Origin: Prorocentrum cordatum
Lineage: Eukaryota; Sar; Dinophyceae; Prorocentrales; Prorocentraceae
Assembly: GCA_963575745.1 (NCBI GenBank)
Contig: CAUYUJ010007446.1
Span: 577,501-607,500, forward strand
Direction of reading: 5' to 3'
DNA: 30,000 bases
Positions 20,827 through 29,489 of this stretch are shown here, piece by piece. Every line of letters begins with the position of its first letter. Position 1 is the first letter of the stretch. The notes under the pieces are model-generated. The model saw only the letters and a list, made by a program, of their open reading frames with translations. It ran no database searches and was not told the DNA's origin. A program made the position numbers and the translations under genes.

Positions 20827-22135
20827 AATCCTGGGGCACCGCACTCTTTTTCCAGCCTGCTCAACAAAAGGCGATTAGGCTTTACGTCTGTAGGCCAACA
20901 GGGCCGCCTGCGCGCTGGCCACCGCCGACGGGGGCTGGCACGGGCCCAGTGGTTCATCCATTGGCGCGCAGCCCTGCCACCAGTAGCGCCGACTTCGGGG
21001 AACATCTTGCCAAAGTGGTGCGGGCTCGTATGAAGTGGCCAAGAGCAACCGAAATCGCTTCACACCCTCAGGACGGGTGAACCCCAGGCTGGGAGGACGG
21101 GCGATGAGAAGGAGAAAGACAATAAGGAGGAGGTTGAGACCGGGGAAAAGGATGAGGAACAGGAGAAGAATAACGAACAGGAAGACGGGGGAGATTGACA
21201 ACGCGAATGAGGTGGCAGCTGGAGATGAGCAGGAGGAGGATGAGAGAAAGGAGGAGGAAGCGGAGGAGGATGGGGAGGCCGAGACTTTAGACCCCGGCTT
21301 GGGCAATCCCCTTTTCCCTGGGTGCGGCCGCTGGTTGGTTGCCGGGGGCTCCTGCCCGGCGCTAACCAGCGGCAGCTCTTTGGTGGCCAGTGCTTGGCAT
21401 TCGGAACTTGCTCCAGCACGCGACCAATGTTCGCACAGACAGCGCCCCAGCCAGAAGAGGCCAAGGAGGAGGAGGAGGAGGAGGAGGAGAATGCCACGAT
21501 GGAGGGAGCGAGAAGGAGGACGCAGGCTACGCAACACGCCGTTCGAGGCCGAAAAACGGGAGGAGACGCCCTGAGTGAAACAAATTCCCAAGAGGTGTTT
21601 GGCGGCAGCCGCGAAGGGTGCGGCGGCGAGCGGGGCGAGCGGATGAGGGGCGTCTTGCAAACGGATTTGCGCACGGAGCTTTTCGCCGTTCTCGTGGGTG
21701 TGGAGCGAAATGGAGCTGAGGTAACTTGGGACGGTTTGGCCATGACAGGAACGCTTCATTGTCTGATGTCAAGGCTCATGTAAGGCGAGTCTGGTCTCTG
21801 GGGTGATCTTGACGAGCGGGCCGTGCCGGATGGTCTGGCTCGGCGTTTCGTCTCGCGGGCCTTGGTCGGCTCGAAGTGGGGTAAGGGCCAGCTGACCCTG
21901 GATGTTGCACAACAATGTTGCAACGCGGCGCGATTATTGCCAGGGCCGGATCGGCGTTGCTTACGGGTAGCGTCCAGGTTAGTTGCTGTTTCGATGGCGA
22001 GGTCGTTATAAGATTGGACGGTTCGATCCTCACCTCCAGCTTGGAGGGTGGCGACGCAGGCATCCGCCCGCGCGAGATAGCTTTTGGGGTGAGGTGCCTT
22101 GCTGCCCTTGCTTAGTTGCTTGGGAGATAAGATAT
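20827..22135. other. Stretch without a recognised gene; GGA-rich patches
   Basis: Purine-rich patches lie at about 21100-21280 and 21462-21490. The remaining frames are low-complexity or unrecognised. A short inverted repeat, GTTGCA...TGCAAC, sits near 21903-21923. Confidence 0.4.
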
Positions 22136-22450
22136 ATGGAGAGAGAAGGAGATGGGAGGGCGAGACAGAGAAGGAGAGAGAGAGAGAGAGGGAGAGACAG
22201 AAAGAGAGAGAGAGAGAGAACAATCTCTCTACCTCACCATCGATTCATACAAACGTAAAACTTCAGAGATCGGAAGAGGGGCATATGTATACGTGTGAGA
22301 GAGAGGGTGAGAAAGAAATCAAACATGATAGAGAGCAATGGCACAATAAACGAGGAAATAGAGAGGGAGAGACAGCGATGAACATCAGCACGATAATAAC
22401 TAATAGGAAGGGAGAGGAAGGGACAGAGAGAGAGAGAGAAAACAACATAT
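22136..22450 (+). repeat. GA-rich microsatellite region
   Basis: The cleanest (GA)n runs are at about 22170-22222 and 22424-22440, with degenerate GA/GGA sequence between and around them. It is noticeably lower in GC than the neighbouring DNA. The minus-strand Ser/Leu-rich frames are by-products. Confidence 0.9.
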
Positions 22451-22659
22451 AGAAAGAGGGGGGATTGATACACATATCCATGGCGAGAGAGCGAAGAAGG
22501 CGAGGGGAGGGGAGGAGGAGGAGGAGGGAGCGAGGAAGCCAACGTCAGCAACATCGTCGTCGTCGTCGTCGCCAAAGTTTTCGCCTTCAAAGTCTTCGTC
22601 GTCGTCGGCCCGCGGTGCGCCCCCGCCAGAGTGTTGGCTGGCCCTGGCTGCGGACTGGC

Positions 22660-22750
22660 GCGGTTACGCCGCGGAGGGCGGCCCCAAGCCGCTGTTCCGG
22701 GCGGTCGCCGCGTCGACCGTATCGTCGTCTTCCGCCATGAGGGGGCGATA
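22660..22750 (-). repeat. Dispersed repeat encoding an LRAAFRG-like peptide, copy 1
   Basis: Shares about 70 bases with copy 2, including GGGCGGTCGCC and GTCGACCGTA. On the minus strand it reads RRGDRPEQRLGAALRGVTAP. A (GTC)n-like tract precedes it near 22555-22610. Confidence 0.7.
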
Positions 22751-22959
22751 CGGTCGGGAAGTTTGGCTTCGCGTGCGTGTCGCGGCGGCGGCGGCCCTTG
22801 CGACACGCTATGCCCTGCGATCGGATAGCGTGTCGCTCCGCTCCGCGGTGCGGAGGGCTCGGGGAAGGTCGGGACGCCGACGCCTCGGGACCAGGAAGTG
22901 GATAACGAGTCGCGCCGAAGCGCGGTGGGCCAGAGCCAGCGGAGCGACACGGTAAGGCA

Positions 22960-23138
22960 AACAATCGAGGATGAGGACATGCCCTCACTGAGGTCCCCGT
23001 CTTCGCATAAGGGATAATGCATCTGGCTTGTTCGTTCCGATTTTTCTGCAGAACAGATCAATATCCCTAATGATTCTGGCCCTCCTAACTTAGGTCCTCT
23101 CCCAAAGTGGTAGGGGTACTTCTATTGCTAATCAACAA
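22960..23138. other. Lower-GC unique stretch
   Basis: Mixed sequence between two copies of the minus-strand repeat. It contains no recognised motif. It may be spacer or the inner part of the repeat unit. Confidence 0.3.
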
Positions 23139-23230
23139 AGTTCCCGACCGGATGGCTGCCCTAAGCTGCTGTTCAGGGCGGTCGCCCCGTCGACCGTACC
23201 GTCGTGTTCCGCCATGGATGGGGGGCGGCC
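23139..23230 (-). repeat. Dispersed repeat encoding an LRAAFRG-like peptide, copy 2
   Basis: Minus-strand reading RRYGRRGDRPEQQLRAAIRS. It is closest to copy 1 and follows the same CCGCCATG...GGGGG boundary phrase. Confidence 0.7.
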
Positions 23231-23250
23231 AGGAAGAGGGTGATGATAAG

Positions 23251-23392
23251 CGGGGGATATCATGGCTAGGACCATGATATTTCCCAGACCTCACGGCCCC
23301 TCCTCTCGTTTCAATGCGGTCCCTGGCCTCCCACTGGTCCGCGCACATTCCTCGGGCCATGATTTCCGAGCCCCCTCTTGGACGCCCCCCTC
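23251..23392. repeat. Hairpin-containing dispersed repeat, copy A
   Basis: Starts with a perfect 9-base stem, ATATCATGG (23257-23265) and CCATGATAT (23272-23280), around a 6-base loop. It ends with CCCCCTCTTGGACGC. The second copy is at 24082-24180. Confidence 0.7.
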
Positions 23393-24081
23393 GTGGACGC
23401 CCCCGACATCGTCGTCTTCCGCTGTGAAGAGGGAGATAGGGTCGGGGGGGTCCGGAGTTCTGGGTTCGGGGTGTCGTAGGTATTCGGAAATTGTCTTCGG
23501 CCTTCGGCGGTGTTGCAGCCTCGGGATGCTTCAAGCGGCTGCGACTCGCCGAGGGCGTTCGGGGGGTGCCCCTATCGTGCCAAAAGGCCTTTGGAGAGCC
23601 GAGTTATGACTCGAAGACCAGGCGGGTCTTGATCAGTCACGCCTATGGTCAGGATCTTTGACTCAGCGTGCCGCGCCGCCGATTCTGGCCTACCACGCCT
23701 CGGCGCCACACGCTAGCCATGAGCTGGCCCCCGAGCGTCAACGTCCCGAGCCTCTCCGAGCCTCCCGCTGGGGCCGCCGCCGCGACATGCTAAGCCAAAG
23801 TTCCTGGCCGTAGGTTCGGGATACACCACCCCAGATCCCTCCAGAACGGTTTAAGACCGTCCCAGAATGCTTAAAGAAGATCGCGGCGCCCAGTACATTC
23901 CTCAGAACAGTCAGATCTCAGAGATTCCCAAATTATCTTGATCCGATGTTGTCCCGATCTTACCTTCGTTGGACCTGAGGGAAGCTCGCAGGCGTCCCTC
24001 ACCTCGGGATGTCATTCCGAGGTCCTGGATGGCCGCCGGAGTCCCGAGTCATCACCCCAAAACCACCAGGTGCCGAAGAAG
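23393..24081. other. Stretch without a recognised gene
   Basis: Mixed sequence. All frames are short, with stops frequent from about 23600 to 23960. A small inverted repeat ACGGT...ACCGT is near 23845-23860. No motif was found. Confidence 0.4.
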
Positions 24082-24180
24082 GGGGGGGATACCATGGCCG
24101 GGGCCATGTGATCGCCCTGGACCTCGTGGCCTGCACATGCCTCTGGCCATGGGTTGCGACGAGCCCCCCTCTTGGACGCA
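24082..24180. repeat. Hairpin-containing dispersed repeat, copy B
   Basis: Begins GGGGGATACCATGGCCGGGG, with a CATGGCC/GGCCATG stem, then a GACCTCGTGGCC phrase shared in variant form with copy A. It ends CCCCCTCTTGGACGC. Confidence 0.7.
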
Positions 24181-24228
24181 CCCGAAGCAAACGGGTCACA
24201 AGGGAAACGGGTCCTGAGGTTTTGCGTC

Positions 24229-24290
24229 GTTTTCGGGCTCCTGGGGCCCTCCACGAGCCCCGGGGCAGTCATAAAACACCTCAGGACGAG
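24229..24290 (+). repeat. Dispersed 60-base repeat, copy C
   Basis: Begins GTTTTCGGGCTCCTGGGGCC and ends near AAACACCTCAGGAC. It matches copies at 13352 and 14749. Confidence 0.6.
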
Positions 24291-24392
24291 CCCGGGAGAA
24301 GGCCCATGGGTTCAGGACCCGCTTCCTTCATGACCCATTTGGTTCATGCCAAGTCGTCGATCGTCATCGATCGTCGTCGGCCGTCGCTGTCG

Positions 24393-24470
24393 TCGGTGCG
24401 GCCGTCCCGCGGAACGCGGCCCGCAGTTGTCTGTCCAAGTTGTCGTTCTTGGCGATGTCGTCGTCGTCGT
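24393..24470 (-). repeat. Dispersed repeat encoding an LRAAFRG-like peptide, copy 3
   Basis: Minus-strand reading NDNLDRQLRAAFRGTAAPTT. It shares the GCGGCCCGCAG core with copy 4. Confidence 0.6.
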
Positions 24471-24639
24471 CGATCGCTCGATCGAGAATTGAGGGGTCGA
24501 AGTTTGAGGGATCGAGGATGAAGGTCTCCCGGAGGTTAGCTGGCCCTTTCAGGAGCTTCTCGTCGCACCGTGGGAGGATCCGCCTCGAAGTTCTGGTCGT
24601 CACGCCCCACTGACCAGGTCCGTTGGGCGACCCGGGCCG

Positions 24640-24793
24640 TCGTCGTCGTCGTCGTCGTCGTCGTCCTCGTCGTCGTCCTCGTCCTCGTCCTCGTCCTCCT
24701 GCTCGTCCTCGTGCTCGTCCTCGTCGTCGTCGGCGTCGTGTCGTCTTTGTCGTTGTTGTCGTCGTCGCCGTCGTTGTCGTCGTCGTTGTCGGC
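24640..24793 (+). repeat. GTC/CTCGTC-type repeat
   Basis: About 150 bases of GTC triplets alternating with CTCGTC, like a small version of the large array at 10763-13182. It directly precedes copy 4 of the minus-strand repeat. Confidence 0.9.
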
Positions 24794-24880
24794 GGCGGTT
24801 CGGCCGCCCCGCGAAATGCGGCCCGCAGCCGCCGTTTTGGGCGCTCTCGGTGACGTCGCCGTAGCCGTCGTCGATCGATC
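24793..24880 (-). repeat. Dispersed repeat encoding an LRAAFRG-like peptide, copy 4
   Basis: Minus-strand reading RERPKRRLRAAFRGAAEPP. Flanked by GTC-type repeat on one side and ATCGATCG-rich sequence on the other. Confidence 0.6.
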
Positions 24881-25980
24881 GTGGATGATTGAGGATCCAT
24901 GTTCGACAGATGGATCGAGGATCGAGGGATCGGGGGCTCCACGTTGTTGGCAGTTTTTGGCCCTGTTGGTGCCCGAGTGTTTGCAGGGGGCTCCCTGGCC
25001 ACTTGCAGATTTGGTGCTTGCGCTGTCAATGCTCTGCTCTCCTAGGGCTTTGCAGCGTCGTCCGCACCTCGCTTCTGCATTTCCGAGCTCGTAGCTGCAC
25101 GCACGCCCTCCTGTGCTCAGATGCGTTCTTGCTCTGTTGGTTACTGCGCAGGCGTGAGGAAAGCTTGAGAGGTCCCTTCCAATGTGTGTCCTACGCCGTC
25201 GCCGTCGCCGTCGTCATCGATCGATCGCCGATCGAGGTTCGAGGACCGAGTCGAAGAACACACAACGAGAGTTCTGAACACGAACTGTCGGAGGCCCGCG
25301 CGGATTTCCCTGGTCGGCGCTGGGCCCTGAACCTCGTAGACATCCGGGACATTCCGTGGCGCCCTCGCGGCCACGGCTGCGTTCACCTCGGAGCTCCCGG
25401 CGAGCGCGCACCCCAGAGCCGCTCCTCTCTTCTCCCTGCTCGTCCTGTGCCCTCATCAGTACTCCGGGACTTTCCCGGCTCTTTCTCACATGATGGGAGC
25501 GGCGGGACTTGACGACGGTGAGGACGACGGCTGGAATGATGAGGAGGAGGGCGACGGTGACGACGAGGAGGAGGCGGAGGTGGGCTCAGGACTGGGGTTC
25601 AGATTGTCCCTTTTACTTGGAGGCTCGTGGGGGGAGGATCGATGTTCGACGTCTTGGACTGGAGGCCTCCGTGCATCCTCGGAGGCCCCCGGAGACCTCT
25701 TGGAGGCCATCAGGGGCCGGGAGCCTCCAGGGGCCTGGAGGCTTGAAGTGCGCTTCGTCGTCGGCAGTCTCCTCGTCAGCCTCATCCTCGTCACTCTTGT
25801 CCTCCCCTTGTGAGGCGCTGGCTGGGACTGCCACCTTGCGGAGCGCGTGGGCGGGGGCTGCCCACCACTTTTCGTTGGTGTGCCGGCTCAGGGGGGAAAT
25901 GGTGGACAGAGACGTGAGACGCATTGGCCTCCATTCAGCATCGCCCCAACATACTAATACTATCTGTGCGTTGCCCCTCC
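24881..25980. other. Stretch without a recognised gene
   Basis: Contains ATCGATCG-rich bits (24870-24930, 25210-25240), a GGA/GAC-rich patch (25505-25590) and mixed sequence. A minus-strand frame (25613-26005) has an acidic stretch, EDKSDEDEADEETADDEAHF, which could be real but comes from a CTC/GTC-rich patch. No domain is recognised. Confidence 0.4.
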
Positions 25981-25983
25981 CCA

Positions 25984-26112
25984 GGGGCGACGCGCGCGCC
26001 GACAAATCTTATAGTATATGCGTCGTGGCGGGCGCTTTCTGGCCACGCCGCTCATGAAACGATATACTACAAGATGGATAGACTGTATGTTCGGGTCGGA
26101 CGCGCGCCTCCA
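25984..26112. repeat. Imperfect inverted repeat upstream of the acyltransferase gene
   Basis: ATATACTATAAGAT on the complement of 26008-26021 pairs with ATATACTACAAGAT near 26064-26077. The flanking GGCGCGCGCGTC-type and TCGGACGCGCGCC-type segments pair outside it. This gives a hairpin-prone segment of about 130 bases. A perfect 12-base palindrome, AATAGTACTATT, follows at 26120-26131. Confidence 0.5.
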
Positions 26113-26184
26113 AGGAGGAACAATAGTACTATTATGTCTCTGTGCGTCCCATCCGTTAGTATTTATCGTCGTCTTCCTCTGCCC

Positions 26185-26206
26185 CCATAGCCATTCCTGG
26201 CCCAAG
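26185..26206 (+). promoter_or_regulatory. Relic of the dinoflagellate spliced leader, with trans-splice acceptor
   Basis: The 22 bases read CCATAGCCATT then CCTGGCCCAAG. The conserved dinoflagellate leader reads CCGTAGCCATT then TTGGCTCAAG, so they differ by three substitutions and one inserted base. A pyrimidine tract (TCGTCGTCTTCCTCTGCCCC) precedes the AG at 26189-26190, which suits a trans-splice acceptor. Such relics mark genes that were re-inserted from processed mRNA. The relic lies 121 bases before the chosen ATG. Confidence 0.65.
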
Positions 26207-26327
26207 CCGCGCAGCTTCTCAAAGTTTGTCGCACCCGAGTGCTCTTGGATTGCTTTGTGACAGTCTGCCAGCCTTGTCCATCGCTTCTGCAGACACCAGA
26301 GTCCCAAGCAGAGGAGCGGCAAGGCAC

Positions 26328-27778
26328 ATGCCAAACTACGACGAAAATGCATTCACGGACTTGGAAGAGGCGCGGGCGCTTATCAAGAAACAGGTTGACA
26401 GCTTCGGCGCGTCGCCGATCTTCGGCTTCACCAAGTGGAAGTTCTTCCTCGGGGTCGCTAAGACCTACTTATCACTGTACATATGCGGTCGCTGGCCGGG
26501 CCATTACTGGAAGTGGCACGTGTTGCAGTTCTGGGCCCTCCTCCCGATCCACTCGTACCGCTGGTGGAAGATGAAGCAGCTATTATATTTTGCGGAATTG
26601 TGTTGGGTTATGAATGCGACCATGTGCACGGTGCTCCCAGTCTGGTACTTCAATCGTAACTATTTCGGGCCGGAGTTTTTTGACCATCTGTGCAGCACCA
26701 TTTTCGGCTTCGCCGCGGGACCATTGGCTATCGCGGTGCCGCTTTTCCGAAACCCGATTGTCCCGCACTCTATCGATCACACCATGGCCCTGCTTATCCT
26801 TAGAAAGTCCAGGGTTCGCTAGGGATTGGATTCCTTTCAAAACAGCCGAAAACCCTCCCGAAACCCTCCGAAGACCCTCCTGGAAGGGTTCCGGTTGGCT
26901 TGCCGGAGCGTTTCGGGAAGAGTTTGGAAGGATGTTCGTCCTTCTGGGGGGAAACCAGTCCCTGGCGAACCCAGGGTTTTCTAAGCTTATCCATTTGTCA
27001 CCCGTGGTGACGTGCTACTCGCTGAGGGTGTGGCCCCAGACGGAGGAGGGCCAACTGGTCAGGGGCGCAGGTCAGGCAGCACGGGCCTTCGGCTTCTGGG
27101 AATTCTTCCAGCCTGTCCTCGCATGCTTGACGGCATTCGGGGCACAAGAAACGGGGCTCACCGCAAACGGGGGTCAGCCAGAGCGCCAGATCCTGCAGGA
27201 TCCTGCAGGGCCAGGGTCGCAATGACCCGGGCTTGGGTGCCAGATCTTGCAGGATCCTGCAGGATCCTGCAGGGCCAAGGTCGCCTTGACCCGGGCTTGT
27301 GTGCAGGATCCTGCAGGATCCTCCAGGATCCTGCAAGGCTTGACTGACCCGGGTCGTGATTGACCCGGGTCAGCATATTCCCGAGGCATACACCATCTTC
27401 CACAGCACGTTCTTCCTGAGTTGTGGCCTGAGCTTGCGAAAGTATGGGCACCGGAGCAGTCCTGCTGACCAGCTAGCCCCCAAGCGGCCCACGATGTTCA
27501 GCAATTTATTCGGCACGCTCGAAAGCGGCGGAAGCGACACCATGAGATACCTCAAGTACGAAATGTGGATGTACAGCTCAACCGCTTTAGCCTCTGTATG
27601 TACGTACCCCTTGTATCGTTTCGGCGGCGAGCGTTTCCATTTTGCTCAATGTGTAGCCGTGTTTGCATCAGCCATCTGGAACGGCGCAGGTTGGTACGCG
27701 TACAATTTCAGGAAGCTCACCGCTGTGCTGGATGACATGATCGAACAGAAGAAGGAGAAGACGAAAAAGGGAACGTAA
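26328..27778 (+). CDS. GPC1: Glycerophosphocholine acyltransferase, Gpc1/DUF2838 family (three exons)
   Basis: A Gpc1-type enzyme acylates glycerophosphocholine with acyl-CoA to lysophosphatidylcholine, feeding phosphatidylcholine resynthesis. The modelled exons are 26328-26792, 26986-27057 and 27374-27778 (TAA), giving 313 residues, close to the short end of the family. The protein is multi-spanning, with hydrophobic helices around residues 37-52, 62-75, 86-105, 122-140, 180-198, 246-262 and 268-290. Family landmarks are the FTKWKFFLGV start, RWWKMKQLLYFAELCWVMN (79-97), AAGPLAIAVPLFRNPIVPHS (129-148), ALLIHLSPVVTCYSLRVW (about 154-171, created only by removing intron 1), and SAIWNGAGWY (278-287). 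The tail is charged (EQKKEKTKKGT). ATG 26328 was chosen because the family-like sequence begins soon after; the upstream in-frame ATG at 26226 gives no conserved residues. The ends of intron 2 are less certain. The family call is from motif memory. Confidence 0.85.
26800..26984. mobile_element. Introner-like element forming intron 1
   Basis: A 185-base element with terminal inverted repeats of about 35 bases (26800-26834 and 26950-26984, about 29 of 35 positions pairing). It is flanked by the perfect 8-base direct repeat GCTTATCC (26792-26799 and 26985-26992). Removing exactly 193 bases restores the protein reading LLIHLSPVV. Any cut inside the duplication gives the same mRNA. None of the nine possible cuts gives GT-AG, GC-AG or GA-AG, and the only one with an AG acceptor starts CT (26793-26985). 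The element has the form of a small non-autonomous DNA transposon. Confidence 0.8.
27058..27373 (+). other. Intron 2 of the acyltransferase gene (probable)
   Basis: Modelled as a phase-0 GT-AG intron of 316 bases, starting GTCAGG and ending GGGTCAG. It joins QTEEGQL to HIPEAYTIFHS. An alternative acceptor AG at 27384-27385 keeps the frame but drops four residues. The upstream exon frame stays open to 27225, so the donor could lie further downstream. The need for a length of 1 modulo 3 limits the choices. Confidence 0.55.
27186..27372 (+). repeat. Tandem palindrome-rich repeat inside intron 2
   Basis: Roughly three units of about 60 bases. Each has copies of the 10-mer GGATCCTGCA followed by a GGTCGC...TGACCCGGGCTTG part. 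The third unit is degenerate and ends in two TGACCCGGGTC palindromes. GGATCC, CTGCAG and CCCGGG are each self-complementary. Confidence 0.9.
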
Positions 27779-28225
27779 AGTAGCAGAGAGGGCTGGCGAA
27801 AATAGTGTGGCCCAGTGTCGCAGCAGCCTTGACGGGTCAGGATTTGCATAGTGGCCAGTTTGCGCGAGACGAAAATGTATACATATATATATATATGTAT
27901 AGAGAGAGATCCCCTTTCTATGCTGTATATCTGAACCACCGCCCTCGCTTTCACGCCACTTCAAGTCATGCCAGACATCCCCTTCTCTTCGCATTCTCCA
28001 GTTGGCGGCCAGTTTCGTTGCGGCGAGCCTCGACCCCCCTTCGAATCACGGTGCTGTCGGGACAGCCAGGACTCGCCAGCCCAGGATTTTCAGTTGCGCT
28101 GCACGTCAGGGCGAGACTCGACGGTGTGCGCGGCTTCGAGCCCTGCGCTCGTGCGCGATGTGTGTGCTTGCGAGCGGGTGGCCTGCCCGCTTGCTTCTAC
28201 GTTTCAGTCATACGTTCCAGCAAGC
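27779..28225. other. 3' flank of the acyltransferase gene
   Basis: No gene is recognised. A TA microsatellite (ATGTATACATATATATATATATGTAT-type, about 27875-27901) lies about 100 bases after the stop codon. No polyadenylation signal is evident, as is usual in dinoflagellates. Confidence 0.4.
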
Positions 28226-28249
28226 GGGGGGGGGGGGGGGGGGGGGGGG
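28226..28249 (+). repeat. Run of 24 G
   Basis: An uninterrupted homopolymer of 24 G on the plus strand. Its true length is likely to be uncertain in any assembly, and it could form G-quadruplex structures. Confidence 0.95.
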
Positions 28250-28690
28250 CGTCCCCCCAGACGGGGGTGAACGTCGACCTGTCCGCGCCCGTTGGCCAGG
28301 GGTCTGATTTTTGCGGCGGATGGCGCAAGCCGATGGGGTCGACATCGCGCGGCAATGGTTGCCCGCGACGGGCTTGGTCCTTTCCACTCCTGTTACCAAA
28401 TGCAGAGAAGAGTGTTTAGCGGGCCCAAGGTGTCAGGATTGTTGATCATAGGACTGCTTCAGAGTGGGGACACGTAGACTTTCGCTGACTGACCACTCCA
28501 TCTTTCTCGCCCTCTCACCTCGTCCTCTCGGCGGCGCGCTTGAAAGGAGGGGCACGCGAAGAGGGAGGGGGCTTCGAGCAACGTCTTCCGCCTTCTGAGT
28601 CGCCTTCCTTGCCATACATGCGATGTTCCGGATCGTTGGCATGTCGGAGCCCGAGAGTTTCGGATTTTCGGGATGCATTTCGACCTTTGT
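28250..28690. other. Stretch without a recognised gene
   Basis: Mixed sequence, short frames only. No domain, RNA gene or clear repeat was seen. Confidence 0.4.
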
Positions 28691-28699
28691 ATCTCCACC

Positions 28700-28800
28700 C
28701 GGCCGCCCCGATGCGCCCGCTTGAAAGTCCTGCGTCCCACCGGCTCGAAGTGCCCGGCCCGCCCGCCCCGACCCGTTCGCTTCAATGTACTGCTCGTTTT
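28700..28800 (+). repeat. Two-unit tandem repeat
   Basis: The phrase GCCGCCCCGATGCGCCCGCT followed by TGAAAGTCCTGCGT recurs as GCCCGCCCCGACCCGTTCGC followed by TTCAATGTACTGCT, about 60 bases on. Confidence 0.6.
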
Positions 28801-28840
28801 ATGTCCTGGCCGCCCCGCCCGCCCGTCGCGGTCCGCCAGT

Positions 28841-29225
28841 CATCCCGAGTATTCCAGCTCGCCCGTCAGCGTGAAGACCGCCGCCGCCCCCGGAATCCCG
28901 AGTGTCCGGCCTTGCCCGCCAGCGTGCATACCGTGGCCAGCAGTCATAAGTAATCCCGAGAGTTCTTGGTATTCGCGTCGCCCGCCAGCATCCCACGAGT
29001 AATTCTTCACGCTTCGCGTATCCCCGCCAGGTGGTGCCTTGCCTGTTGTAGCTAATCACCTTCGCCTGCTGGCCCAGACGACGCCTACCGCTCCCTGTCC
29101 GCCGCCTCGGAGCCGCCGACCAAAAAAAGTATCCCCGCCAGGTAGTCCGCTGCTCATTAGCCGCGTTTCTTGACGGCGCCTGGCATTCCTGCGTGCTCGC
29201 GAACAAAAAAGTATCCCGACCAGCC
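28841..29225 (+). repeat. Short-phrase repeats (AATCCCGAG and GTATCCCCGCCAGG)
   Basis: The phrase (A)ATCCCGAGT...GCCCGYCAGC occurs three times, near 28842, 28894 and 28952. The phrase GTATCCCCGCCAGG occurs at 29018 and 29129 and as a variant at 29211; the last two follow an A-run (AAAAAA). The spacing is irregular (52-111 bases), so these are loose minisatellite-like units. Confidence 0.65.
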
Positions 29226-29357
29226 CAATCAGAAACCCTGCCCTTCAGAGCTGACGGGAAACGGGACGAAGAGACACATCTAGGGAAACAGAGCGAGCAA
29301 GGGGATGGCCTTGACATGCCTCTTCGGGCCATCCCTGGGTGCCGCGTGGGGGCGAGG

Positions 29358-29485
29358 GGAAGAAGAGGAGGATGAGGAGGATGACGAGGAGGACGAGGAC
29401 TAGGATGATGACGACGCGGACGAGGACTGATGGAACCATCTTGGGGTATTCTTGCGGCTGCTGCTGTTGCTGCTGCTGCTGGTGC
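29358..29485 (+). repeat. GGA/GAC tract and CTG microsatellite
   Basis: A purine-rich GGA/GAC tract (about 29358-29402) is followed, after a GAC-rich spacer, by (CTG)n with one CTT/TTG interruption (about 29456-29482). Confidence 0.85.
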
Positions 29486-29489
29486 TCTC

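Noticed and set aside
21756-22223. A 155-codon minus-strand frame
   Set aside because: Its start is Ser/Leu from the GA microsatellite and the remainder has no recognised family, so it is not supported as a gene.
27070-27072. CAG|GTCAGG as the intron 2 donor
   Set aside because: It looks like a good donor but its phase does not match either plausible acceptor of exon 3.
28841-29225. Short spaced repeats as a possible CRISPR array
   Set aside because: The repeats are too short and too variable, the spacing is irregular (52-111 bases), and the sequence is eukaryotic.
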